Shown piece after piece: positions 46,201 through 54,934 of a stretch of DNA of 64,000 nt. Made by a program: the position numbers and the translations under genes. The notes beneath the pieces were generated by a model. The model made no database searches and was not told where the DNA came from. It was given only the letters and a program-made list of their open reading frames with translations. The DNA is from Xylocopa sonorina (Eukaryota > Arthropoda > Insecta > Hymenoptera > Apidae). Position 1 is the stretch's first letter. Each line of letters begins with the position of its first letter. The DNA lies in the NCBI RefSeq assembly GCF_050948175.1, contig NW_027490097.1:2232001-2296000 (forward strand). The letters are read 5' to 3'.

Positions 46201-48065
46201 AGCTTCCAATCATCGAACATTCCACCAGATCAATCAATTTCCAGACCGCAATAGAAACATTCAGATCCTTGTGCGACGTTGTAAACGAATTACAATTACA
46301 AACATTTAGTATCGCACAAACCTATCTAGACTCCGTATCCTGGTCCCGAATCCAGAAAATCCTTCAGGACCTGTTTTATGAAACAACTGTCCAGATTACG
46401 GTCTGCCAGGGCCTCATTAAAACCCCTTCGGTCGAAGAGCGACTGAAAATAATAAGAGAAAACCACGACTCCCCTGTGGGAGGTCACAAAGGGGTTAATA
46501 AAACTTATTCTCGCATCAGACAACAATACTTTTGGCCAAACATGAAAACACAAATACAAGAATATATTGGCAAATGTAAAAGTTGTCAGACAGAGAAACT
46601 GGTCCGGGTAAAGACCAGACAGCCTCTCACTTTAACCGACACCCCTGGCAGGGCATTCGATAAGATTTCAATGGACGTAATGGGTCCTCTTCCCGAAACT
46701 TCCGACGGTTATACGAGTATCCTCACGATCCAAGATCTCCTCACTAAATACTCAGTCGCAGTTCCTCTCAAAACCACCACCGCAGTAGACATTGCCGAAG
46801 CTTTAATAAAAGAATTCATTTGTAAGTTCGGATGCCCGAAAGGCATACTCACGGACCAAGGTTCGAACTTTATAAATAGCTTGATTAAAGCCATAGCAAT
46901 CAAATTCCGTATTAAGCAATACAAGTCCACTGCGTTCCATCCACAGACAAACGGGTCCGTTGAACGATCTCACCACGTTCTGGCCGAATATCTGAAGCAT
47001 TACATAGAGTCGAGTAACGATTGGGTGAATTGGTTACCGTATGCAATGTTTTCATACAACACCAGTGTGCACGAGGGTACATTATACACCCCACACGAAC
47101 TAGTGTTCGGCAGGATAGCTAGGACGCCGTCAGCCACTCCTTTTCAAGACAGCTCTGATAACGAAACATATAGCGACTATCTTATACAACTTCAGGAGAA
47201 AATCACGAAATCTCAGGATTTGGCTAAAGCCAATCTAGACAATGCGAAACGCCGTTCCAAATATTATTATGACCGAAATCTCAATGTCCAAAACTTCGAA
47301 GTAGGCCAATGGGTCTATCTTTTAAAAGAGCCGAACAAACATAAGTTCCAGGCACAGTATTCTGGACCGTACCGTATCCTCGAAATTTTGGGCAACTGTA
47401 ATGTTAAGCTGAATGTAAAAGGGCGCCATAAAATTGTTCATACGAACAAAATCAAAATTTGTAAACGAATGCATAGTATGCAGAGTGTGGATGCTAGTGA
47501 AAGAAAAGTGCGAAAAACTGAAAACGAAGTCAGTGAGAGCAGTGACATTCAAACGAACGCTGAAAGTGAAAGCGACGAAAGTGCCTGCAATCCGAAGGAA
47601 GCCCGCAGTCACGGTCCAATCTCCAAACGTTATCGCCAGGATCAACCAGGCGGAAAACCTCAGATTCCGCAGCATCCAGCCGACAGGACCAAGAGAAGGA
47701 TCCAGCATCCCGAAATCTACCCAACAGAAAAGAGATCTCGGCATGGCCAAGATTCTTTTTCCAAGGGGGGTGGTGTAACGTCAGGCGTACCGCCTGCCAC
47801 CCTCCGGCGTCCAACTCATCATCCCCAGCATCCGTATCCGGAGCCCCTGCACACGGGCCACCCGCCGACTCGCCGTCCTTACAGAAGGAGACAAAGGTAC
47901 GAGAGGGAAGAAGAATGCAGCATGCCGCGCCCACGCGCGATCTCCACACACGAGGGGGAGGACTTCACCCCGTATTACGAGGGCGAGGAGCTCTCCGACA
48001 CATACTGGGTCGAATCCCCAGCGATCACGAAGCCCTATACGTACTTCTCGTACATGTGGGATTAG
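43158..48065 (+). CDS. pol: Pol polyprotein (PR-RT-RNase H-IN), element 1, made by -1 frameshift (about 1635 aa)
   Basis: Numbering is from the first codon after the slip. The aspartic protease motif D-T-G is at 63-65. A proline-rich linker lies near 190-205. The reverse transcriptase has W506-R-V-V-I-D-Y-R, F-D-L-A-S-G-F-H-Q, M-P-F-G-L-K-N-A-P and the catalytic Y-L-D-D at 608-611. RNase H starts with T-D-A-S (D757). The integrase zinc finger is H1103, H1110, C1140, C1143, and the integrase triad is D1173, D1233, E1269, with 35 residues between the last two. A GPY/F-type module is near 1403, followed by a polar tail. The frame crosses the polypurine tract, and residues from about 1540 to the end are encoded by the 3' LTR. 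The frame is open upstream to about 42942, but gag is expected to supply the N-terminus. No env follows. Confidence 0.95.
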   Translation, partial: RQWPPHPPRDRWRGRAPSPSSRREQLQRGNRRNAAINITGKTSTPNVILKSDLLISPTRFMVDTGAEINIIKRSALKASARIDKSEIVIITGVTDGKTATLGTVNLVIFGRVVPFNVVEDEFPLKPSGILGSGFCMDAEISFPNKIIKWNGKRIPFEDDIEALEEPSPDSKIKPLLSPKRKQAPRTESIPPPPPRPPRKSSPPLKRDAATKSKLRTQDKAASPKSGDRISIPPRSNIGIKVRVVNSNLAEGIIPRIDLAPGIFFGNALVRVIRGKAVTRIINSSDRAVEIALPKIVLEPAQIMTPLHKEDSPSLYPAFSKSTKSNVSAVPIGSSQKGKTSISFSSQTPYSTIETPPSRCKIANVQQISYAQAVKNNVQQAPLKQTSKSANPSKSRLDRILSLLRLDHLNAEEREHVVRLVQSTQELLHIEGDKLGHTSATTHKIPTVDDRPVNVKQYRFPPAHKEEIRRQVDKFLQNGVISPSKSPYNSPLWVVPKKPDSLGNKQWRVVIDYRALNEKSVADAYPLPCITEILDQLGSAKYFSTFDLASGFHQIPMEPADAPKTAFSTPHGHYEFKRMPFGLKNAPATFQRLMDNVLSGLQGNEIFVYLDDIVIYASSLQEHRLKFEKLTQRLKEANLVLQPDKCEFLRREVSYLGHIISEHGVKPDPAKISAVKNFPRPRNAKQIKQFLGLAGYYRRFIANFSNIAKPLTNLLKKDAPFVWRNEQENSFVKLRDCLCEAPILQYPNFKQPFVITTDASAEAIGAILSQGPIGRDLPIAYTSRLLNAAEKNYSTIEKECLAIVYAVHYFRPYIYGNQFKLVTDHRPLVWMNSVKDPSSRLVRWRLKLAEFDYEMVYKSGKTNLNADALSRNPAQIFPLSYSENSEDDIFDVPPETRKKYTTLAPPPTPVTSEPELPTPGTSFRTNTASPPQVASDSTDFYTPAPNEFFRREPLFNFSRDALSTRRDNVVVFVTQSGHPYDTGAKDLANTEKFLLNKNHVLTKAKVIKIGNEFQIQLPIIEHSTRSINFQTAIETFRSLCDVVNELQLQTFSIAQTYLDSVSWSRIQKILQDLFYETTVQITVCQGLIKTPSVEERLKIIRENHDSPVGGHKGVNKTYSRIRQQYFWPNMKTQIQEYIGKCKSCQTEKLVRVKTRQPLTLTDTPGRAFDKISMDVMGPLPETSDGYTSILTIQDLLTKYSVAVPLKTTTAVDIAEALIKEFICKFGCPKGILTDQGSNFINSLIKAIAIKFRIKQYKSTAFHPQTNGSVERSHHVLAEYLKHYIESSNDWVNWLPYAMFSYNTSVHEGTLYTPHELVFGRIARTPSATPFQDSSDNETYSDYLIQLQEKITKSQDLAKANLDNAKRRSKYYYDRNLNVQNFEVGQWVYLLKEPNKHKFQAQYSGPYRILEILGNCNVKLNVKGRHKIVHTNKIKICKRMHSMQSVDASERKVRKTENEVSESSDIQTNAESESDESACNPKEARSHGPISKRYRQDQPGGKPQIPQHPADRTKRRIQHPEIYPTEKRSRHGQDSFSKGGGVTSGVPPATLRRPTHHPQHPYPEPLHTGHPPTRRPYRRRQRYEREEECSMPRPRAISTHEGEDFTPYYEGEELSDTYWVESPAITKPYTYFSYMWD
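47763..47773 (+). other. Polypurine tract of element 1
   Basis: AAGGGGGGTGG directly precedes the 3' LTR and primes plus-strand DNA. It is read in the pol frame as part of a Lys-Gly-Gly-Gly run. Confidence 0.85.
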
Positions 48066-49334
48066 AATAAGCACACTACTCATATATGTACATACACACC
48101 AACACACACCTAGATTTAAGTAAATATATGTATATATTTTATTCATGCACGGTTATGTTCCGTGCACTCGCGCGCACACTCGACGCTCGCGGCTCACGCT
48201 TAACGCGGGCCGCGCCCCACTCCGAACGGCCGCCCCACCACGAGGGCCGAGCGGCCGCCCTACTCCGACCGTCCGCCCCACCGCGAGGGCCCAGCGACTC
48301 GCGCGCCGCGCGACCCGAGGAGGTCGCGGACGCGAGATCCGAGAGTCAGTTCGTATCTCATCTCCGAACCGAGGAGTTCTAATCCAGCATCCGAACGATG
48401 CATTTCCGATCCGAGCAATAGGCTCATTCGCAACGAGCAATTAGCTCTAATGCATTCGTCTCTATCCATACTCCCATAGCGGAGTCCATTCGATACTTTA
48501 TACTATTCCTAATTCTCATTGTAATCGCTAGTCAGTAACTTAGAATTTAGTCAAGTGTATCTAGTATAGTGAAATCATAGAATATAGTTTATTTTTACCA
48601 GATTCAAAGTATCTTTATTCGAATTCAAATACAATTCCTTAATTCTAATCCACAGGTACGCTCGCGATTATTCTAATTCCATATCTCATCTGCGATAGTC
48701 TTGAGGCTCGACGACTAGAGCGAACCAGCGCTTAGTTGCTCCATCCTCACTTCTACCGTGTACAGAATATCTTGCGCCCAGGTCGATCCCGGTAAGCTAG
48801 AGCGAACCAACGCTTAGCCGTGCCGTATTCAACCGAAGTTCAAGTATTCTCGATGAGCCTTGCACCTCCGACAAAGCGTACACGACGCGCGGGGAGGAGA
48901 GAGTTTATTCGTCGTCTCGCTCGGGAATACGTGGGTGATGCACCAGAATATTCAATTTCCTACGTTCGAGTCCTGGTTCCTGTGAAGGAGGTTTCCTTCG
49001 CCGCACGACCCGTACGAGTCGCCAATCGTCAGGGCCAAACGCCGATACCTGCCAGCCGGAGTCAACCCGCCTGGACGCTTATTCCCGTAGACGTACCTCC
49101 GTTCCAGCCGTACGCCGCCGCCATCCCGGTTGCGGATCCAAGGCGCTCCAGGTACCTGGAAAGAGAAATCAGACAGCGGAATCAAGCCTTCGCAAGGTAA
49201 GTTTAGTGTTAATTACCGTTTTATCGAGTCCGAAACGCCAACGAACCCGGTCCGGACGCAATTCGCGTTATTTTCGGGAACGGTTACCACTTTGTGCCAC
49301 CGTTGCGAGCGCAACCGCACCTCGGGACGTGACA
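47774..49334 (+). repeat. 3' LTR of element 1 (1561 bp)
   Basis: It has the same length and structure as the 5' LTR. Differences include 40879 T versus G at 48349, four changes in the AT-rich stretch corresponding to 41177-41216, one C/T change just inside the leader ORF, and G versus C in GGTTA(G/C)CACTT-type context near the end. Promoter motifs and splice donor (GT at 49197) are present. It ends at the GTAT duplication. Confidence 0.95.
48853..49200 (+). CDS. LTR leader ORF in the 3' LTR of element 1 (115 aa)
   Basis: This is a full-length copy of the leader ORF described at 41383-41730, with the ATG kept and the stop overlapping the GTAAGT donor. In the 3' LTR it would only be transcribed if the LTR acts as a promoter for sequence downstream, here satellite DNA. 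Confidence 0.45.
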   Translation: MSLAPPTKRTRRAGRREFIRRLAREYVGDAPEYSISYVRVLVPVKEVSFAARPVRVANRQGQTPIPASRSQPAWTLIPVDVPPFQPYAAAIPVADPRRSRYLEREIRQRNQAFAR

Positions 49335-49818
49335 GTATACATAGCACTCCACAATGAATATTATATCTTATCATGAAGCATAGAAATGAAATGCGACATC
49401 GCGTTTTAAGAAGCACTAAAACTCTACTGCTTGGATACGTTGACATCTGGATGCGTAATTTCCTAGGAAGGAAGTGTCGCATTTACATTCATTTGAAGTG
49501 AACACGAGGTATACATAACACTCCACATTGAATGTTATATCTTATCATGAAACATAGAAATGAGATGCGATATCGCTATTCAAGAAGCATTAGATCTCTA
49601 ATGCTACGATACGTAGACATCTGAGAACGCTATTTCCTTGCAAGGAAGTGTCGCATTTACATTCGTTTGATGTGTATGCGAGATATAAGTGACACTTCGC
49701 AATGAATATTATATCTTATCATGAGACATAGAAATGAGATGCGATATCGCGCTTAAAGAAGCACTAGAACTCAGTTGCTACGATACGTAGACATCTGCAA
49801 ACGCTATTTCCTAGCAAG
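49335..49818 (-). repeat. Satellite segment between LTRs (484 bp, 2.8 monomers), unit 1
   Basis: These are - orientation monomers with private variants (TGCTTGGATACGTTGACATC; TCCACATTGAATGTTATATC). They resemble 39257-39740, upstream of element 1, more than other monomers. The segment is repeated without visible change at 51434-51917. Confidence 0.95.
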
Positions 49819-51433
49819 TGTAACGTCAGGCGTACCGCCTGCCACCCTCCGGCGTCCACCTCATCATCCCCAGCATCCGTATCCGGAGCCCCTGCACACG
49901 GGCCACCCGCCGACTCGCCGTCCCTACAGATGGAGACAAAGGTACGAGAGGGAAGAGGGATGCAGCATGCCGCGCCCACGCGCAATCTCCACACACGAGG
50001 GGGAGGACTTCACCCCGTATTACGAGGGCGAGGAGCTCTCCGACACATACTGGGTCGAATCCCCAGCGATCACGAAGCCCTATACGTACTTCTCGTACAT
50101 GTGGGATTAGAATAAGCACACTACTCACCTATGTACATACACACCAACACACACCTTGATTTAAGTGAATATATGTATATATTTCATTCATGCACGGCTA
50201 TGTTCCGTGCACTCGCGCGCACACTCGACGCTCGCGGCTCACGCTTAACGCGGGCCGCACCCCACTCCGAACGGCCGCCCCACCACGGGGGCCGAGCGGC
50301 CGCCCTACTCCGACCGTCCGCCCCACCGCGAGGGCCCAGCGACTCGCGCGCCGCGCGACCCGAGGAGGTCGCGGACGCGAGATCAGAGAGTCAGTTGCTA
50401 ACTCATCTCCGAACGGGAGAGTTCCAATCTCATCTCCGAACTGGAGAGTTCGTATCTCATCTCCGAACCGAGGAGTTCTAATCCAGCATCCGAACGATGC
50501 ACTTCCGATCCGAGCAATAGGCTCATTCGCAACGAGCAATTAGCTCTAATGCATTCGTCTCTATCCATACTCCCATAGCGGAGTCCATTCGATACTTTAT
50601 ACTATTTCTAATTCTCATTGTAATCGCTAGTCAGTAACTTAGAATTTAGTCAAGTGTATCTAGTATAGTGAAATCATAGAATATAGTTTATTTTTACCAG
50701 ATTCAAAGTATCTTTATTCGAATTCAAATACAATTCCTTAATTCTAATCCACAGGTACGCTCGCGATTATTCTAATTCCATATCTCATCTGCGATAGTCT
50801 TGAGGCTCGACGACTAGAGCGAACCAGCGCTTAGTTGCTCCATCCTCACTTCTACCGTGTACAGAATATCTTGCGCCCAGGTCGATCCCGGTAAGCTAGA
50901 GCGAACCAACGCTTAGCCGTGCCGTATTCAACCGAAGTTCAAGTATTCTCGATGAGCCTTGCACCTCCGACAAAGCGTACACGACGCGCGGGGAGGAGAG
51001 AGTTTATTCGTCGTCTCGCTCGGGAATACGTGGGTGATGCACCAGAATATTCAATTTCCTACGTTCGAGTCCTGGTTCCTGTGAAGGAGGTTTCCTTCGC
51101 CGCACGACCCGTACGAGTCGCCAATCGTCAGGGCCAAACGCCGATACCTGCCAGCCGGAGTCAACCCGCCTGGACGCTTATTCCCGTAGACGTACCTCCG
51201 TTCCAGCCGTACGCCGCCGCCATCCCGGTTGCGGATCCAAGGCGCTCCAGGTACCTGGAAAGAGAAATCAGACAGCGGAATCAAGCCTTCGCAAGGTAAG
51301 TTTAGTGTTAATTACCGTTTTATCGAGTCCGAAACGCCAACGAACCCGGTCCGGACGCAATTCGCGTTATTTTCGGGAACGGTTACCACTTTGTGCCACC
51401 GTTGCGAGCGCAACCGCACCTCGGGACGTGACA
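49819..51433 (+). mobile_element. Solo LTR, chimeric (1615 bp, family 1)
   Basis: A complete LTR with TG...CA ends but no internal region. The left flank is ...GCAAG and the right flank GTATAC, so there is no target-site duplication. The left part matches the LTR at 51918 (ACCTATGTACA, ACCTTGATTT, ACTATTTCTA); the right part matches the LTR at 47774 (ATTCGAATTC, CTAATCCACAGG, TTACCACTTT). The switch lies between 50607 and 50720. It carries an orphan pol tail (49820-50110), two more 27-bp units than element 1, and a leader ORF. Confidence 0.92.
50952..51299 (+). CDS. LTR leader ORF in the chimeric solo LTR (115 aa)
   Basis: Full-length leader ORF with its ATG and the splice donor (GT at 51296), in the half of the LTR derived from element 1's 3' LTR. 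See 41383-41730 for motifs. Confidence 0.45.
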   Translation: MSLAPPTKRTRRAGRREFIRRLAREYVGDAPEYSISYVRVLVPVKEVSFAARPVRVANRQGQTPIPASRSQPAWTLIPVDVPPFQPYAAAIPVADPRRSRYLEREIRQRNQAFAR

Positions 51434-51917
51434 GTATACATAGCACTCCACAATGAATATTATATCTTATCATGAAGCATAGAAATGAAATGCGACATCG
51501 CGTTTTAAGAAGCACTAAAACTCTACTGCTTGGATACGTTGACATCTGGATGCGTAATTTCCTAGGAAGGAAGTGTCGCATTTACATTCATTTGAAGTGA
51601 ACACGAGGTATACATAACACTCCACATTGAATGTTATATCTTATCATGAAACATAGAAATGAGATGCGATATCGCTATTCAAGAAGCATTAGATCTCTAA
51701 TGCTACGATACGTAGACATCTGAGAACGCTATTTCCTTGCAAGGAAGTGTCGCATTTACATTCGTTTGATGTGTATGCGAGATATAAGTGACACTTCGCA
51801 ATGAATATTATATCTTATCATGAGACATAGAAATGAGATGCGATATCGCGCTTAAAGAAGCACTAGAACTCAGTTGCTACGATACGTAGACATCTGCAAA
51901 CGCTATTTCCTAGCAAG
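51434..51917 (-). repeat. Satellite segment between LTRs (484 bp), unit 2
   Basis: This is a duplicate of 49335-49818 at an offset of 2099 bp. I see no difference between the two copies on reading, so the duplication is recent. Confidence 0.95.
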
Positions 51918-53532
51918 TGTAACGTCAGGCGTACCGCCTGCCACCCTCCGGCGTCCACCTCATCATCCCCAGCATCCGTATCCGGAGCCCCTGCACACGG
52001 GCCACCCGCCGACTCGCCGTCCCTACAGATGGAGACAAAGGTACGAGAGGGAAGAGGGATGCAGCATGCCGCGCCCACGCGCAATCTCCACACACGAGGG
52101 GGAGGACTTCACCCCGTATTACGAGGGCGAGGAGCTCTCCGACACATACTGGGTCGAATCCCCAGCGATCACGAAGCCCTATACGTACTTCTCGTACATG
52201 TGGGATTAGAATAAGCACACTACTCACCTATGTACATACACACCAACACACACCTTGATTTAAGTGAATATATGTATATATTTCATTCATGCACGGCTAT
52301 GTTCCGTGCACTCGCGCGCACACTCGACGCTCGCGGCTCACGCTTAACGCGGGCCGCACCCCACTCCGAACGGCCGCCCCACCACGGGGGCCGAGCGGCC
52401 GCCCTACTCCGACCGTCCGCCCCACCGCGAGGGCCCAGCGACTCGCGCGCCGCGCGACCCGAGGAGGTCGCGGACGCGAGATCAGAGAGTCAGTTGCTAA
52501 CTCATCTCCGAACGGGAGAGTTCCAATCTCATCTCCGAACTGGAGAGTTCGTATCTCATCTCCGAACCGAGGAGTTCTAATCCAGCATCCGAACGATGCA
52601 CTTCCGATCCGAGCAATAGGCTCATTCGCAACGAGCAATTAGCTCTAATGCATTCGTCTCTATCCATACTCCCATAGCGGAGTCCATTCGATACTTTATA
52701 CTATTTCTAATTCTCATTGTAATCGCTAGTCAGTAACTTAGAATTTAGTCAAGTGTATCTAGTATAGTGAAATCATAGAATATAGTTTATTTTTACCAGA
52801 TTCAAAGTATCTTTATTCCAGTTCAAATACAATTCCTTAATTCTACTCCACGGGTACGCTCGCGATTATTCTATTTCTATATCTCATCTGCGATAGTCTT
52901 GAGGCTCGACGACTAGAGCGAACCAGCGCTTAGTTGCTCCATCCTCACTTCTACCGTGTACAGAATATCTTGCGCCCAGGTTGATCCCGGTAAGCTAGAG
53001 CGAACCAACGCTTAGCCGCGCCGTACTCGACCGAAGTTCAAGTATTCTCGACGAGCCTTGCACCTCCGACAAAGCGTACACGACGCGCGGGGAGGAGAGA
53101 GTTTATTCGTCGTCTCGCTCGGGAATACGTGGGTGATGCACCAGAATATTCAATTTCCTACGTTCGAGCCCTGGTTCCTGTGAAGGAGGTTTCCTTCGCC
53201 GCACGACCCGTACGAGTCGCCAATCGTCAGGGCCAAACGCCGATACCTGCCAGCCGGAGTCAACCCGCCTGGACGCTTATTCCCGTAGACGTACCTCCGT
53301 TCCAGCCGTACGCCGCCGCCATCCCGGTTGCGGATCCAAGGCGCTCCAGGTACCTGGAAAGAGAAATCAGACAGCGGAATCAAGCCTTCGCAAGGTAAGT
53401 TTAGTGTTAATTACCGTTTTATCGAGTCCGAAACGCCAACGAACCCGGTCCGGACGCAATTCGCGTTATTTTCGGGAACGGTTACGACTTTGTGCCACCG
53501 TTGCGAGCGCAACCGCACCTCGGGACGTGACA
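51918..53532 (+). repeat. 5' LTR of element 2 (1615 bp)
   Basis: The left part is identical on reading to the solo LTR at 49819. The right part has its own variants (ATTCCAGTTC, GCGCCGTACTCGACC, CTCGACGAGCC). TATA and initiator motifs are present (near 52700-52735), as is the splice donor (GT at 53395). Confidence 0.94.
53051..53398 (+). pseudogene. LTR leader ORF with lost start codon, element 2 5' LTR
   Basis: The conserved ATG is ACG here (CTCGACGAGCC). The rest of the frame is open to the donor-overlapping TAA at 53396-53398, and no in-frame ATG restores the N-terminus. Since this is the 5' LTR of an element with intact gag and pol, either element 2 does without this protein or it is supplied by other copies. 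Confidence 0.5.
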
Positions 53533-53545
53533 CGAAAGTTATTTT

Positions 53546-53563
53546 TGGTGACAGCGGTGGGAT
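53546..53563 (+). other. Primer binding site of element 2
   Basis: TGGTGACAGCGGTGGGAT, 13 nt after the LTR end, identical to the site in element 1 (tRNA-Leu-like). Confidence 0.65.
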
Positions 53564-53614
53564 AGCCACGCGTTTCCTCCGGAAATTCCGCCGAAAGGAA
53601 CCGCGAAACTAGAT

Positions 53615-54934
53615 ATGGCAACCCGGACTCCGACAAAAACGCGCCAGCAGACACAGCGAGCCGCCGCGATGGCCGATTCCGAACGCGAAAAACGCACTAG
53701 CAGAACGCTTGATTTCCAAGACGCTATCGCCGAGCCTCTTCCTAGTACCGCGCAACAAAATACTTCCGCGAAAAATACGAAAGCGACCGATCCGAGTAAC
53801 GCCGCGTTGCTCCAGCAAATAGAAATTCTACGTCGTGAATTAGAATCTATTCGCAGAACGCCTGATTTAACGCGCGACGATACTGTTTCTCTAGATATTC
53901 CTCGGGGAAACCCGCTTTACGCACATAATTCGAGCTCTGATTTTAATACAAATAGTTCGCAACACGACGAGCTATCGCTTAAGCAGGCCCTCGAAGCCGT
54001 GCCGACATTCGATGGTCAGAACATTCCTATTCTTCAGTTTACCCGAGCGTGTAAACGCGCTTATGAGCTTATCCCTAATGGGTGCGAGCGAACTTTCACA
54101 CGCCTGCTTAAGGGAAAACTCAAGGGTCGTGCCTACGCCGCGCTAGAAGACGAGCCGTGTTACACAATACTCGAATTAACGGACGTTCTTCGCAGCACAT
54201 TTTGCTCCGTAAAATCAGCTCATCATTATCGGGGTGAACTTGCTAATATATTTATGCGCGCGAACGAGCACATTCTAGATTACATCGGTCGAGTAAAAGA
54301 TCTTAGAACCGCTATAATTGATTGCGAGAGGCTTGCTCGACGAGACACACCGGAATCGCTCGATGACGTAGACGCGCTCACTCTACAATGTTTTAAAGAC
54401 GGTCTCATTCCGGAAATTCGAATGCAAATGACGATAAATTCATTCGGCACATTGCGAGAAACGTTCGCTCGAGCGCGAGAACTTTACCAAATGCACGAAC
54501 GTGATTGCAACCGACTAGGTAGATCGCGTGCCGCGCGACCAGAATCGCGCGAAAAACCAGCCGAAATTATTTGCCGAAAATGCAATAATATCGGACATTA
54601 CGCGACCGAGTGTCGGCTCAGACCGCCATCGCCGTACCGACCGCAGGAATACTTGCGATCCAGGGACGTACCGCCTCCTACTCGAGGCCCCGCGTACGAA
54701 CAACCGAGACAAATCGTAGCCAGGGACGCGCCCAAATTTTGTCGCTATTGCAAGACCCCGGGGCACGAAATAGGCGAGTGCCGCAAAAGACAGTACAACA
54801 ACGCGGTAAATAAAAATTCGGGAAACGACAATGGCCTCCGCACCCGCCGCGAGACAGGTGGCGAGGCCGCGCACCAAGTCCGTCCTCTCGCCGCGAACAA
54901 CTCCAACGCGGAAATCGACGAAACGCCGCGATAA
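53615..54934 (+). CDS. gag: Gag polyprotein, element 2 (439 aa)
   Basis: It has the same length and layout as Gag of element 1: capsid-like region with F-D-G near residue 132-134 and zinc knuckles at 320-333 and 376-389. Most nucleotide differences from element 1 are silent; amino-acid changes are few (for example I to L in the region R-R-E-[IL]-E-S, S-G-H to Y-A-H, V to I). This pattern fits purifying selection since the copies separated. One silent change, AAC to AAT, creates a stop in the overlapping pol frame at 54811-54813. Confidence 0.93.
   Translation: MATRTPTKTRQQTQRAAAMADSEREKRTSRTLDFQDAIAEPLPSTAQQNTSAKNTKATDPSNAALLQQIEILRRELESIRRTPDLTRDDTVSLDIPRGNPLYAHNSSSDFNTNSSQHDELSLKQALEAVPTFDGQNIPILQFTRACKRAYELIPNGCERTFTRLLKGKLKGRAYAALEDEPCYTILELTDVLRSTFCSVKSAHHYRGELANIFMRANEHILDYIGRVKDLRTAIIDCERLARRDTPESLDDVDALTLQCFKDGLIPEIRMQMTINSFGTLRETFARARELYQMHERDCNRLGRSRAARPESREKPAEIICRKCNNIGHYATECRLRPPSPYRPQEYLRSRDVPPPTRGPAYEQPRQIVARDAPKFCRYCKTPGHEIGECRKRQYNNAVNKNSGNDNGLRTRRETGGEAAHQVRPLAANNSNAEIDETPR
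54820..54868 (+). promoter_or_regulatory. -1 ribosomal frameshift signal, element 2
   Basis: G GGA AAC is at 54820-54826 with the same 6-nt spacer and the GGCCTC (54833-54838) / GAGGCC (54863-54868) stem as element 1. The pol-frame stop at 54811-54813 is 6 nt upstream of the heptamer, so a slip at this site bypasses it. Confidence 0.8.

Larger units (their letters stand above)
40304..49334 (+). mobile_element. Complete Ty3/gypsy LTR retrotransposon (element 1, 9031 bp)
   Basis: Two 1561-bp LTRs (40304-41864, 47774-49334) flank gag and pol. The 4-bp target-site duplication GTAT is at 40300-40303 and 49335-49338, and the flanking satellite joins up cleanly across it (GAGGTAT / GTATACAT). Gag, pol and the frameshift signal are intact and no env-like frame follows pol. 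The LTRs differ at about 7 of 1561 positions, four of them clustered within about 45 bp, so the insertion is young. Domain order PR-RT-RH-IN places it in Metaviridae; the RT motifs look closest to the gypsy/17.6 group, by eye only. Confidence 0.96.

Noticed and set aside
48066..49334. An env gene after pol
   Set aside because: Pol ends inside the 3' LTR, leaving no room for a further gene; no signal peptide or transmembrane frame is present.
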